Below, one piece after another: positions 50,275-61,600 of a stretch of DNA of 64,000 nt. Position numbers and translations under genes: made by a program. The first letter of the stretch is position 1, and every line of letters begins with the position of its first letter. Source of the DNA: Promethearchaeota archaeon (GTDB lineage: Archaea > Asgardarchaeota > Lokiarchaeia > Sigynarchaeales > SOKP01); assembly GCA_019057775.1 (NCBI GenBank), contig JAHLWT010000185.1, positions 21,038 through 85,037 on the forward strand. The letters run 5' to 3'. Below the pieces are notes generated by a model that had not been told where the DNA came from, ran no database searches, and saw only the letters and a program-made list of their open reading frames with translations.

Positions 50275-52206
50275 CTACATAGCATAGTTTCTTCTATATG
50301 TTAAAACTCGAGTAATTTCAAGTCTATTATGATATTTGCCAGCTTTAATAATGGGATGATATTTATTATTGATGATTTCTTCCACTTCTAATTCAAGTTT
50401 TATTGAAGGCATCCAAAAAGTCTTATTAGTATGTTGATACTCAGCTATAACCATGAATAAATAAGCCCCATTGTTTATTGGGATAATTTTTATTTTTATA
50501 TTTCTCCGCTCTTTTGCTTTTAACTTCTTAATACTGGTAAATTTAAGTTTTGAATAGAAAGATTCAGGCATGAAGAAGTGAATTTTAATATCTCTAATAT
50601 CGGTCAAATTAGGATTTTCAATTGTTAGATTTATTATTTCAGGTTCATTTGTTCTTAATTTATTATTTTGTGATGTGATATCAATAAAAAGAGGGTATGG
50701 CAACACTTTCTCATTTAAATTAAAACTCAAATCAATAAGTTTTTTCAGATTAGGCTTTAATTCTACATTAAACTGGTTTTTTTGCTCTTCTAAAGTTAAT
50801 ATCTTTTTATTTCGTATTTCATCAAATTTTTGAAACAATCGATTGATATATTTTAGAATATATTTATCAAATTCAGTGTGTTTACCAGAAATAAGAGATA
50901 CTAGCTTATTATAGTACCCTGTCTCAAGATTCGGAAGTATATGTTTCTTAACTAAATCATGGATAAACTTGTTAAGGATATTGTCTAATTGTATTAAATC
51001 TTTAAGTTCAATTTCAAATCTTTCAATAATAGTGTCATTAAATATATCATTATGTATAAAATCACTTAAATTGTTCAATACTTCGACAGCTTCAGTGTTA
51101 TAAGCATTAAAAGCTTTTATTATCATAGCTTCTAATAAATCATTAAATTTTTCCACATTTTTATTTTTATGATTTATAAATTCAGCACGATATGATTCTA
51201 AATATTGTATTAATATCCCTGAATGTAATTTCAAAAGATTTCTTTGATATTTTTGATATTTTTGAGAAACAGTTTTTATCCAATCACTCCCTTTATTTAA
51301 TTTTTCTAAGTTTTCCTCTGTTGTATTGAATATTATATTTTCTTCTAAAGGACTTTTTATTGAGAATGGATTATCTATCTTTACTTTTTCTAATAAAACG
51401 CTCGTATCATGTTCTAATTGATATATTTGGTCTATTTGTAAGTATAAATTGTAAGATTGAATGCTTTTCTCTTCTATTCTTCGCAATCTTTTTAATAAAT
51501 TTTCTAATTTATCAGAAAAATATTTTGGATTTTTATTTAAAATATTTCTTAATATTATTGTTAACTCTGTGAGTATTACAAAGAGTTCTTTTTTCTTATG
51601 CAATTTTGACTTGTATTTTTCAAATTTAGTGATATTACAAAAGTCTACAATATTTTGAAAGTTCTTTTCAACTAACTTATAGTAAGTTAAACATTTTTCA
51701 ATAATTTTCGAGTTTTTTGCCAGAAAACTATAGTATAGTCCTAATAACGATTTATTAATTATAAAACTTAAATCTCTATATTCTTTATATTTGTTTATCG
51801 TCTTTTCATCATTTAAGTAAGGTAGCATAAAATCTTCTATAATCAGCTCTAAATTTCCAGCAGATCGGATTAAGAAGAATAATTTCTTAGGATTAATATT
51901 TATTTCATCTAATTTAGTGATGACTAAATGTCTATATTGATTGAAATTTGAATTTAATTTATTAAAAAAAGTTCTAATTAATGCCTTTCTTCTTTCGAGT
52001 TCTTTATTTTTTAAACGAGTTTGGATTTTTATCGATGTAATGTTCAGTATTAGTGTCAAATAGCGTTTAAAGGAATAAACAGACTCCATGTATAAAGATT
52101 TTGCCCCACAATAAGGGCAATGGGCTGTTGATCCTTTAACAAGTGGGAGTGATGTCCCACAATTTTTACACGGAAGAAATGACAATACTGAGCGTCTCCT
52201 TATCAT
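50275..52206 (-). CDS. Zinc ribbon / helical / C-terminal beta-sandwich protein
   Basis: This is a 643-residue protein. The N-terminal zinc ribbon is C-K-N-C-G-T...C-P-Y-C-G-A, followed by ~440 residues of helices and coiled coil. The C-terminal ~120 residues are a beta-sandwich (I-N-L-T-I-E-N-P-N-L-T, D-I-R-D-I-K-I-H-F-F-M-P). The sandwich resembles that of the protein at 40353. No enzymatic motif is seen. It is probably a cytoplasmic adaptor or scaffold. A 172-bp gap separates it from the GluRS gene. Confidence 0.5.
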   Translation of the reverse strand: MIRRRSVLSFLPCKNCGTSLPLVKGSTAHCPYCGAKSLYMESVYSFKRYLTLILNITSIKIQTRLKNKELERRKALIRTFFNKLNSNFNQYRHLVITKLDEININPKKLFFLIRSAGNLELIIEDFMLPYLNDEKTINKYKEYRDLSFIINKSLLGLYYSFLAKNSKIIEKCLTYYKLVEKNFQNIVDFCNITKFEKYKSKLHKKKELFVILTELTIILRNILNKNPKYFSDKLENLLKRLRRIEEKSIQSYNLYLQIDQIYQLEHDTSVLLEKVKIDNPFSIKSPLEENIIFNTTEENLEKLNKGSDWIKTVSQKYQKYQRNLLKLHSGILIQYLESYRAEFINHKNKNVEKFNDLLEAMIIKAFNAYNTEAVEVLNNLSDFIHNDIFNDTIIERFEIELKDLIQLDNILNKFIHDLVKKHILPNLETGYYNKLVSLISGKHTEFDKYILKYINRLFQKFDEIRNKKILTLEEQKNQFNVELKPNLKKLIDLSFNLNEKVLPYPLFIDITSQNNKLRTNEPEIINLTIENPNLTDIRDIKIHFFMPESFYSKLKFTSIKKLKAKERRNIKIKIIPINNGAYLFMVIAEYQHTNKTFWMPSIKLELEVEEIINNKYHPIIKAGKYHNRLEITRVLTYRRNYAM

Positions 52207-52378
52207 AAGTATTATTTTAATCCTTCAATATTACAAATTAGTATTTAATTATTAAAATTTTATTCTTTAGTTTAAAAAAATCAAGATATTTTGATGTGTT
52301 ATTTGATAATTAAAAGAATTTAGTTAGATTACGGTAAAAACTGATGGAAAAATTTTATATCCGTAATATAATTCAAAA

Positions 52379-54139
52379 TCAATGGGTGAAATAACAAAAG
52401 AGATTATTATCTCTAATTTCAATAGGATTCACAAAACCCACCCTTTCAAATTGAATAGTTTGATTCATTGGAATCTTAAATAAATTAACTTCTCCATTCC
52501 CATGTGATATTGAACCATCTGGGTTTAAAATAGAAACTTCAATATTTTCATTTTCAGGAACCCATTGAATTATAGTAAAATTCCGGTCTAAATCTTTAGA
52601 TTGAAAGGTGGCTTTCACAATTTTTTTATGTAAATCTATAGAAGAAATTCTCACATTAATTAAATCTTTTAATCTGATAACTTGATTTACTTCTAAGAGC
52701 TTAGTATCTTTTAACGATATTAATAAACTTAGCTGAGAGTCTCTAACTACGCACCTGATTCTCCTCTTTCCTTTTTCTGGATGAGCTGGATGTAATAGAG
52801 GTTCAGCAATATACTCTTGAACCGGACATCCTGTAATAACTATGGATATAGGGTCTTCTACATAGAAATATCTATCTGATATCTCATCAATAAGATCTTT
52901 ATTTTTGGAATAAAGCCAACTAACTGAGAAATTTATTCCAGTTTGGGATATCCCTAGATCTAATAGTGTCTTTCTTAAAGCTTCTGGTTTTATTCCGCGT
53001 TTTTTGAGTGATTGTAGGCTCCAGGTTCTAGGGTCATCCCATCCTTCATATATTCCGCTATTAATATTATTTCTTGATTGTGTCTTACTTAATTTCATGC
53101 CAGTAAAATTTAGCCTGCCATAATATAGCAATTCAGCTTTTTTCCACCCAAAATGATCCCAAATGAATTCTTCAATAATTCCTTCCTTTACTAAATCAAT
53201 CCCTCTTAAAATATGGGATGCTTGGATTTTATAATCATCTATTGCCCAAGAATACTCTAACAATGGCCATACAACGTATTTGTTTCCAACTCTTGGATGT
53301 TCTGCCTCAGAAATCCTCATAATTATTTGATCTCTTAAGGCCGGATCTTTTTGATCCATACCAGTCTTTAATCTAACCACCACTTCTCCTTCATGGTACT
53401 TTCTATTGAGCATCGCTTTCCATTCATCTAAATTTTTTTCAATTGATTGATGTCTGTGTGGACAATTTTTTTTAGATTTTTTGTATTTTTCTCTGAACTC
53501 CTCAGCAGAACAAAAGCAAACATAAGCTATATTATCTAAAATTAGTTTTTCGCAATAATCGTAAAAGAGTTCTAATCGATCACTCTTATAATAAATTTTG
53601 CTATAACTGACTCCTAGCCATTCTAGACCTTCCTTAATTAATTCATAAGCTTCTGGTAAAACATATTTAGCTTTAGGGCTATTTCTTAAAGATTTTGGAC
53701 TTCCTATTGTATCGTCATAGAAAAGAATAAGATCTCCTTTATATCGTTTGATATATTCATCATTTAAAACCAGCATCCTAGCATTACCAATGTGCAACGC
53801 TCCGCTTGGATAGGGTGCTAATCGCATTATTACTTTATTATTTGATGAAACATTATGTAATTCGGGTAATTCTTTTATTTCTTTAATTCTTTCTTTCTTT
53901 TCTAAAGCTAAAGGATCTAGCGATAAGAGTTTTTCTTTCTGTTCTTCAAGATTTAGGTTTAAGATTTCGTCAATAATTTGATCTAAAATTGGAATGATAA
54001 TTTTGGCTTTAGATCTTAAATCAGGTCTAGAAGCCATTAGTTTACCCATTATGGCTTTTTTATTCGGCGTTCCATTAAATTTAATGGCATTTTTCAGTCC
54101 AGCTAACCAAATAATTTGTTTAGTTTCTTTATCTTCCAT
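52379..54139 (-). CDS. gltX: Glutamyl-tRNA synthetase (archaeal type)
   Basis: This 586-residue class I synthetase has the HIGH motif as L-H-I-G in P-Y-P-S-G-A-L-H-I-G-N-A-R and the KMSKS-like loop as K-L-S-K-T-Q-S-R. Cys-rich elements (C-F-C-S...C-P-H-R-H) lie in the region of the archaeal zinc/insertion domain. The C-terminal beta-barrels (~430-586) are of the archaeal/GlnRS type. It charges tRNA-Glu and, in archaea without GlnRS, feeds the GatDE amidotransferase route. The length is typical. Confidence 0.9.
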   Translation of the reverse strand: MEDKETKQIIWLAGLKNAIKFNGTPNKKAIMGKLMASRPDLRSKAKIIIPILDQIIDEILNLNLEEQKEKLLSLDPLALEKKERIKEIKELPELHNVSSNNKVIMRLAPYPSGALHIGNARMLVLNDEYIKRYKGDLILFYDDTIGSPKSLRNSPKAKYVLPEAYELIKEGLEWLGVSYSKIYYKSDRLELFYDYCEKLILDNIAYVCFCSAEEFREKYKKSKKNCPHRHQSIEKNLDEWKAMLNRKYHEGEVVVRLKTGMDQKDPALRDQIIMRISEAEHPRVGNKYVVWPLLEYSWAIDDYKIQASHILRGIDLVKEGIIEEFIWDHFGWKKAELLYYGRLNFTGMKLSKTQSRNNINSGIYEGWDDPRTWSLQSLKKRGIKPEALRKTLLDLGISQTGINFSVSWLYSKNKDLIDEISDRYFYVEDPISIVITGCPVQEYIAEPLLHPAHPEKGKRRIRCVVRDSQLSLLISLKDTKLLEVNQVIRLKDLINVRISSIDLHKKIVKATFQSKDLDRNFTIIQWVPENENIEVSILNPDGSISHGNGEVNLFKIPMNQTIQFERVGFVNPIEIRDNNLFCYFTH

Positions 54140-54187
54140 CTAAATTATTCAACTTATCAAGTCAACGATTATAACGTATGATTCACG

Positions 54188-55471
54188 TTAAATTAATTTT
54201 TTTAATTCTTTTAATTCTGTTTTAATATTATGAATACCATTCAATATAGCATTCTTTGCTATAAATGAAGGTTCTTCTTCTTTTTTTTGCGTTAAAATCT
54301 TGGATTTTAAATTATATGCGTCTATAAGAATATCCCTTTCTGTTAATTCACTTCCTTTAATTATTATATCAAGGATATGTAAAACCAATTGAAGTTTATT
54401 CTGAGAATATAATTTCTCGGCGTGTTCAAAATATTGTGTAGCATTGTTGATTTTTAAAAACTCTTTTGCAATCTCCTCAGTTTTTGCAGGAAAAAGATCA
54501 GTAGGATTACCGGTTTCATACCAGCCATGGTAAAGTCTGTATACAGCGTGTATTGCAAAACGGTAACAACCATAAGTCGGTTTTAACATCTTATGATTTT
54601 TAAACCTATCAGGATATATTTCAAGCATTTCATGATAAATTTGCTCAAACCACTTCCCTTCATTCATTCTCTTTACAACTTCGTCATGTACAAAGTGCAA
54701 TGCTTCAGCTCTAATTGATAATGCTTCTTCAACATTATTTTTTCCCTCTATCAGTTTCCCATGACCGGGAAGTATATACTCAGCATTTTTTTCTAACATT
54801 TTATCCATAGTTAATGCCCAGTGCTTTGGATACCTTTGGACTTTATTTGGATTACCAACATTAGGAAAAGACGGATTCATGACTAAATCACCAGTAAATA
54901 AAACTTTTTTTTCTGGAAAATACATCCACAGGCTATCATCAGTTTCTCCTTTATCATGATAAAGTTCAAATGTAAAATCTCCAAATTTTAGTGTGTACTT
55001 CTCATTTCCACGAATTATAAGTGTTGGACTAATTATTTCTTGAGCGGAGACCGGAGGAAATTTTTTTGCCCCAATAGATCCAAATTGTTTTATATTTAAC
55101 CAAGCATGGTATTTTTCTAACATTCTATACTTTTCGAATCTCTTCAGTACATTTTCATGAGCAACTACAGTTGGCATTTCCCATCCCTTTTCTTTGATTT
55201 CTTCAAGAATGGAGGTAAATCCAAAACAATGATCAAAATGTCCGTGTGAAAAAATAATATATTTTATGGGTTTGTTTGAAAATTGACGGATAGCCTTGAG
55301 AATCCGTCGATGATACTGTTTGATTGCTAAATCGAAAATTAATAATCCCTCTGTTGTTTCTACAACACCTACATTAGCAAATGCACCGATATGATGACAA
55401 ATACCATCAGCAAACGTTTTAGATGGGAAATTTCCGACAAAATCGTTCATATCTTCTTTTGTTGTTAGCAT
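54188..55471 (-). CDS. MBL-fold hydrolase with C-terminal helical (alkylsulfatase-like) region
   Basis: This 427-residue protein has S-H-G-H-F-D-H, Y-H-D-K-G-E-T-D-D, F-T-G-D-L-V and L-P-G-H-G metal-site blocks of the metallo-beta-lactamase family. The C-terminal ~200 residues are helical, including a TPR-like segment (A-E-K-L-Y-S-Q-N-K-L-Q-L-V-L-H), and may form the dimerisation part seen in alkylsulfatase-like members. The substrate is unknown. It follows GluRS across 48 bp on the same strand. Confidence 0.8.
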   Translation of the reverse strand: MLTTKEDMNDFVGNFPSKTFADGICHHIGAFANVGVVETTEGLLIFDLAIKQYHRRILKAIRQFSNKPIKYIIFSHGHFDHCFGFTSILEEIKEKGWEMPTVVAHENVLKRFEKYRMLEKYHAWLNIKQFGSIGAKKFPPVSAQEIISPTLIIRGNEKYTLKFGDFTFELYHDKGETDDSLWMYFPEKKVLFTGDLVMNPSFPNVGNPNKVQRYPKHWALTMDKMLEKNAEYILPGHGKLIEGKNNVEEALSIRAEALHFVHDEVVKRMNEGKWFEQIYHEMLEIYPDRFKNHKMLKPTYGCYRFAIHAVYRLYHGWYETGNPTDLFPAKTEEIAKEFLKINNATQYFEHAEKLYSQNKLQLVLHILDIIIKGSELTERDILIDAYNLKSKILTQKKEEEPSFIAKNAILNGIHNIKTELKELKKLI

Positions 55472-55682
55472 AAATGTTTTCTCTCATGTAAATTAGTTAA
55501 TAATTTATAATCAACTCGGCATAAAAAAAAGATTATTGTTATTAAATCATTCTTTCATATCTAATATCTTATATTTTTGTTTTGGATAAGATTTATAGCA
55601 TGATATTTCAGAATTTTTAAAATTTTAATTAATTTAATTCCATATATAATTACAGATAATAATTTTAAGGAAAACTCGATTA

Positions 55683-57839
55683 ATGAGAAAAAAAGACATA
55701 GAAGAGAAACCCCTATCATCAGAAGGAAATTGGACACGTTGGTGGCGTGTTTTTAGACTTATTATTTATGGGTTTGGGCTTGTTACACTCTTTTGGTATT
55801 TTTGGAGTGTAATAGGTTTAACTATCGGAGTTTTATACTTTATGTCTCAAAAGGATCCTGCTTGGAAGCGAAATGGAATAGTGCTAGCTTCTGCTACTAG
55901 CTTAATCACAATAGTTGTTCACTTCTATAAGGAAGTTGCACCACTTATCATGGTAATTTGGTTTAATGTTATTTTCATTATTTCTTATATAATATTGTTG
56001 TCCATTATCATGACTTTAAAGAGAAAGAATATAACTTTCAAAAGAATAAATCATTGGGTGCAGCAATATCATTTATTGTCAAATAGAAGTAGAAAGACTA
56101 TTCGACTGATAATTTTAGTTACTCCTATAGGATTATGGACTTCAGTTAGCATTGATGTAGGAGTATTGTTTGATAATAACCCTAAGCTCTTATGGGTGAA
56201 TGTTCCATCTATGGTTAAAATTAATGAATCATTTATAATTACAGTTGAAGCTTGGGATCCTTTTGAACGTTTAAGTGCAAAATATAATGGGGAAGTAGAA
56301 TTTTCTATTAAGTCATATAATCTTACTAATTATAATCTAATTGTAGATCCTCAAGTAGATTTACCAGAGTCATATAAGTTTTCTGGGCAAATATTAGGAT
56401 CTGATATTGCTTATGAAATTAAAGATGGAAAAGATAATGGGAAACATGTATTTGATGCTACCATTAAAACTCCTGGTATTCATTATATATTGGTAAATGA
56501 TAGTAGAACTAGAAATACCTACTATAGTAATCCTATTACTGTTGATAACTACAAAACATCAGATCCCTTTATCGCTTGGGGAGATATTCATTCACATTCT
56601 CAACTCTCTGATGGAACCGGTACACCCGAACATTCATTCTATTTTGCCCGATATATTGCATGTCTAGATTTTACAGCTCTTACTGATCATGGAGAACTCT
56701 TACGCTTCTCACCAGGTTCGCTTGATAAGCTTGAATCTTCAACTAATGCTGCCTATGTACCAAATAAATTTGTGACATTCCATGGCATAGAATGGACAAA
56801 CGTCCGAGTGGGTCATTATACTTGCGTTTTTAGTGGAGATGAATTATTAAAGTCACCTTTACTTGATTCATATTTTTCTATAAGGACTCCTAATGCTCTG
56901 TGGAATACTCTTGATGATTTTACTTCAAAATATGGAGTTCGGGCCCTTGCTCTTCCTCATCACACAACTAAAGAGGCTTATATTCAAGATTGGACTTACA
57001 TCAATCCCAAATATGTTAAAATTGCAGAAGTATCTTCTGTTCATGGAGAATTCCTATTTGAGCAGCGACATGAATTAAATTATATAGGTGCTCTTGACAA
57101 ACCTCCAAAATATACAAATGGTTCTTCTATAATCGATGCTTTTTCCATGGGATATCGAATGACCATGTATGTAGCCAGCGATGAGCATGATGGTCACCCA
57201 GGTCATAGCTTAAGTCACACAAGAGCATACATAGGACATCAACGTCCTTTTAGCTTATGGCATACAAGAAACGAACATCCATATCCAGGTGGTTTAACTG
57301 CTGTTTATGTTAATAATCTTACAAGAGAAGGAGTCTTCAAGGGATTAGAAAATCAACGAATCTATGCCAATTCGGATCATGGGCACCCAATTCTTATATT
57401 CAAAATTAATGGTACCAGTGTTGGAGATGGTTCAACATTTCGAGCCAGCAATCAAATGAACCATAGAGAAATCAACGTTTTTTTCGCTCAAGATGGTGCT
57501 CCAGCTGCAGGTAAATCTAAAGCGGCATCTGTGACACAGAATTGGGTTCCGAATTGGAATGCGGATATTGAAATCATTAAAAATGGGAAGTTATGGTATA
57601 ACGAAAAAACATCATCTCCTATTATTAATATCTCAATAATTGATAATACACCAATTACCGGAACTTCCTATGAGAAAGGTTGCCTTAAAAAAGGGAATAA
57701 TAACTATATAAATCAATATAGTAATAATCCAATTAATCCAAGCGATTTAAGTACTGGGGGCTATGACTATTATTTAATTCGTGTTGTAGGAGAAAACGGA
57801 CGAATGTCTTATGCGGGTCCCATTTGGGTTGAATACTAA
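55683..57839 (+). CDS. Membrane-anchored PHP/DUF3604-type metallophosphoesterase
   Basis: This is a 718-residue protein. About five membrane helices occupy residues ~20-165. An extracellular beta-rich domain (~175-290) follows. From about residue 300 there is a PHP-like catalytic domain with H303-x-H305 in G-D-I-H-S-H-S, the second-site D-H in L-T-D-H-G, and L-P-H-H-T and A-S-D-E-H-D-G-H-P-G-H metal ligands. It probably hydrolyses a phosphoester outside the cell. ATG at 55683 gives the full membrane part. Confidence 0.75.
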   Translation: MRKKDIEEKPLSSEGNWTRWWRVFRLIIYGFGLVTLFWYFWSVIGLTIGVLYFMSQKDPAWKRNGIVLASATSLITIVVHFYKEVAPLIMVIWFNVIFIISYIILLSIIMTLKRKNITFKRINHWVQQYHLLSNRSRKTIRLIILVTPIGLWTSVSIDVGVLFDNNPKLLWVNVPSMVKINESFIITVEAWDPFERLSAKYNGEVEFSIKSYNLTNYNLIVDPQVDLPESYKFSGQILGSDIAYEIKDGKDNGKHVFDATIKTPGIHYILVNDSRTRNTYYSNPITVDNYKTSDPFIAWGDIHSHSQLSDGTGTPEHSFYFARYIACLDFTALTDHGELLRFSPGSLDKLESSTNAAYVPNKFVTFHGIEWTNVRVGHYTCVFSGDELLKSPLLDSYFSIRTPNALWNTLDDFTSKYGVRALALPHHTTKEAYIQDWTYINPKYVKIAEVSSVHGEFLFEQRHELNYIGALDKPPKYTNGSSIIDAFSMGYRMTMYVASDEHDGHPGHSLSHTRAYIGHQRPFSLWHTRNEHPYPGGLTAVYVNNLTREGVFKGLENQRIYANSDHGHPILIFKINGTSVGDGSTFRASNQMNHREINVFFAQDGAPAAGKSKAASVTQNWVPNWNADIEIIKNGKLWYNEKTSSPIINISIIDNTPITGTSYEKGCLKKGNNNYINQYSNNPINPSDLSTGGYDYYLIRVVGENGRMSYAGPIWVEY

Positions 57840-57852
57840 AATTCAGTTCTGC

Positions 57853-58524
57853 TCAAATACGTAATAGGTGTATTATATCATTTACACTTATGTTAGATAA
57901 ATTACTCACAATTAGATTAGCCTCTCTAAGCTCTTTCCTATTATGTGTTGTTGTTAAAGCAATTGATATCATACCGGCTTTATTTGCTGCTTCAATTCCG
58001 ACAGGTGCGTCTTCAATAACTATACAATTTTTAGGATTGATTTTTAGAAGATTAGCCGCTATTAAAAAAACCTCAGGTTCAGGCTTACCTCTTTTAACTT
58101 CTGCTGCTGTTATAATAACATCAAAATATTTTTTAATTTTTAGGGTTGTTAAGAGTAATTCAACATTCTCAGGAGGGCCACTAGATCCTACAGATAATTT
58201 GAAACCTGCTAATTTCAAATCTTTTATAAGATTTATTACCCCTGGTAAGGGTTTTAATTTATCTTTTACCATTTCTCGATAATAATTTTCTTTACGATCA
58301 GCCCACTCATCAATAACTACAGTATCTACTTCTAGACCAACTAATTTATGAATAATATCAGATGATTGTTGTCCGAAACAAAGTTCAAAAAACTCTCTTG
58401 TAAATTCTACTCCTATTTCTTTCCCTAATTTTACCCAACTTTCAAAATGGATTTGACCTGTATCCGCAAGAACACCATCCATATCAAATATAACACAAAA
58501 ACGAGAATAAGTTGCATTATACAT
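57853..58524 (-). CDS. HAD-superfamily phosphatase (beta-phosphoglucomutase-like)
   Basis: This 223-residue HAD hydrolase has motif I F-D-M-D-G-V-L-A-D-T, motif II S-V-G-S-S-G, motif III Lys in K-R-G-K-P-E-P-E-V and motif IV I-E-D-A-P-V-G-I-E-A-A. The small cap between motifs I and II is of the beta-phosphoglucomutase/phosphatase type. It could act on sugar phosphates. It converges with the PHP gene across 13 bp. Confidence 0.85.
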   Translation of the reverse strand: MYNATYSRFCVIFDMDGVLADTGQIHFESWVKLGKEIGVEFTREFFELCFGQQSSDIIHKLVGLEVDTVVIDEWADRKENYYREMVKDKLKPLPGVINLIKDLKLAGFKLSVGSSGPPENVELLLTTLKIKKYFDVIITAAEVKRGKPEPEVFLIAANLLKINPKNCIVIEDAPVGIEAANKAGMISIALTTTHNRKELREANLIVSNLSNISVNDIIHLLRI

Positions 58525-58678
58525 TTTTCTAGATTAATTAATATCAACAATTATTATTAATACAGTTTGATTTGAGATTTAAGACTTTAAAATACCTTTT
58601 TGTAATTGATTTAAATATTATGAAGACATAATTAAAAATTATAATAGAGGGTATTATTCTCTTGAGAGTTGGACAATT

Positions 58679-61600
58679 ATGAAAAAAAACTTTAAAATAA
58701 TGTTTTTATTGGGAATTATTGGATTTCTGTCTTTTACGATTTTCATTTCAAATATTTTTGACGATCTTGATTACAATTCTAAAAATAGATTAGAAAATTC
58801 AGAATTTTGGGATCTTACCAGTACCCCAATCCATATCAATGATTTAAATCCTAGTATTAATTGGAGTAAAACAGCCTCTGATAATGACTGGTGTAGTGGT
58901 TCAGGAACTTGGAATGACCCATATCTTATTGAAAATGTTACTGTAGATGGTTTATTCACCGGAAGTTGTATTTTGATTGAAAATTCTGAAATTCCATTCA
59001 TAATTAGAAATTGTACTTTCATAAATAGTGGACGAGGAGCAGTGTGGCCGGAGTCTGGAATACAATTTAATAATGCTAGCAATGGATATATAGAGAATAA
59101 CACAATTTCTTTAAATGGTTTTCATGGAATTTCAATATTATACGGGAGTAAGAATAACACTATTGCAAATAATATTATAAATAATAATGATGCTGGTGGA
59201 ATATATTTGGGGTATTCTAGTAATAATAATACTTTTAATGAAAATATCTTCAATTATAACTGGGATGGAGCGTTGTCCATTTATGATTGTAGTTTTAATA
59301 ATTTTACTGGGAATTATTTTACACAAACATCAAGTGATATCACAAGAGAGATATCAATCACGGGGTATAATCATTCATTTTCAGGAAACAATTTTATAGA
59401 TTGCGGAATTTATATCCGAGATGATAAACCTTTAAGCGAATTATCTTCTCATTTAATTGATAAAACAAATCTAGTAAATGGTAAACCGATCTATTATTAC
59501 GCAAAAAAACAATTTTTAACAAAAGAAAATTATTCTAACGCAGGGCAAGTGATATTAGTTGATTGTGAATACTGTGAAATATCGAATCTTAATATCTCTA
59601 ATGGAGGACGAGGTATATCACTCTATTATAGTCATAATAATACTATTTTTAAGAATAACGTAAGTAATTCGTTTGTTGAAGAAATTTTGTTATACAAATC
59701 TCATCAAAACAATGTTTCTCATAATTCAATTAATAACCTTGATAGTTCTCGTGGTATTTATTTACGTTATTCTAATGAAAATAATGTCACTTTTAATCAA
59801 ATTATAGATTGTAATACGGCTATTCAAGTAGGAACAAGTTTTAGCAACACAATTAGTGATAATTATTTAGATGATAATTATCGAGGTATGTATATCCAAA
59901 ATGGCCAGATCGTAGAGATGTATAATATTATCACGAGAAATATAATTTCAAATAATAGTGAAGGAATATATGTTACATCTCCCTATACTACGAATAATAC
60001 AATATATCTTAATGATTTTATCAATAATGGTGTACATGCTGAAAATAACGGAGGCTCAAATAATTGGGACAATGGGTTAATTGGGAATAATTGGGATGAT
60101 TATATAGGTAACGATACTAACGATGATGGAATTGGGGAGACACCTCGTATTATTCCTGGGACAGCCGGAGATCAAGATAATTTCCCAATTTGGGCGGATG
60201 AGCATAATGGGAGTAAAATAATTATCGATGATAGATCATCTAAAAATTGGGAATGGGCGACTCAATTTACTTGGTGTTCTGGCTCTGGTACAACGGACGA
60301 TCCTTATGTAATAAAAGATTGTATAATTGATGGAAAAAATTCAAGTGATTGTATTTTAATAAAAAATTCAAATGCTTCTTTTATTATTAAAGATTGTATT
60401 GTTTTTAATGCTTCAGCTTCCGATTTACCCCCTTACTATGGGGGTATTACATTAGAAGATACTAGTAACGGATTATTAATTAATAATAATTGTTCAAATA
60501 ATAATCGTTATGGTATTTTTCTTAGAAAGAGTATTATCGGTTGTACTAATATTACAATTCAAGATTGTATTATCAATGATAACTCATTATATGGGTGTAT
60601 AGGAATAAATATAGATAGAAGTCATAATCTCTATATTAAGAATAATGAATTCAATGATAATTACAGGGGTATTAATCTAGGTAATTCTCACAACAATACA
60701 ATAGTAGACAATAATTTTAATAATATGCAGCAAAATAATATAAGATTATCCGTTTCTGATTTTAATATAGTTAAAAGAAATTATATATATGGTGGTTTAT
60801 ACGGGATTTTCTTAAATGCAAATAATAATACAGTTTCATTTAATGAAGTTTATAGTTGTCTTTTTGGAATTTATGCTGGTGGTGGTAGTTATAATCACAC
60901 AATAGCTAATAATACAGTCCATTATAATTCTTATGGTGTTTATCTGGAACATGCTTTTTGTCAAAATATGTTAATTTATAATAACTCATTTATTGGAAAT
61001 GGACTTCATGCTTATGATAATGGAGGTTTTAATGATTGGGATAACGGGGTGATAGGAAATTATTGGGATAACTATACCGGTAGTGATACAAATGACGATG
61101 GCATTGGAGAGGATCCTTATACCAATATACAAGGTTTAGCATTTAGTCAGGATAATTTTCCAATTTGGGATGATGGTTATAATGGTAGTAAGATTATCAT
61201 TGATGATAGTGCTTCTAATAACTGGGATTGGGCTAAAACTCGAACGTGGTGTTCAGGTTCTGGAACTTTTCATGATCCTTATATAATAGAGGATATTTTG
61301 ATTGATGGTAATAATTTAACCAGTTGTATCGAGATTAGAAATTCTATTGTATTTTTTAAAATCGAGAATTGTACTGTTTTTAATTCCTCCTCAGGGATAG
61401 GGTTAGATTATGCGGGGATCGAATTAACAAATGTATTTAATGGACAATTGGTAATTAATAACTGTTCAAATAATAACGGCAACGGCATACGTTTATCCAA
61501 CAGTGATAATAATACGATTTTGGGGAATACTGCAAATAAAAATAATGATTTTGGCATAATGCTATCAGTAAGTCATAATAACAATCTTTCGGGGAACATA

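Noticed and set aside
58771..59399. ORFs on the minus strand and in another plus frame inside the beta-helix gene
   Set aside because: They are shadows of the long Asn-rich frame, which stays open to the end of the window.
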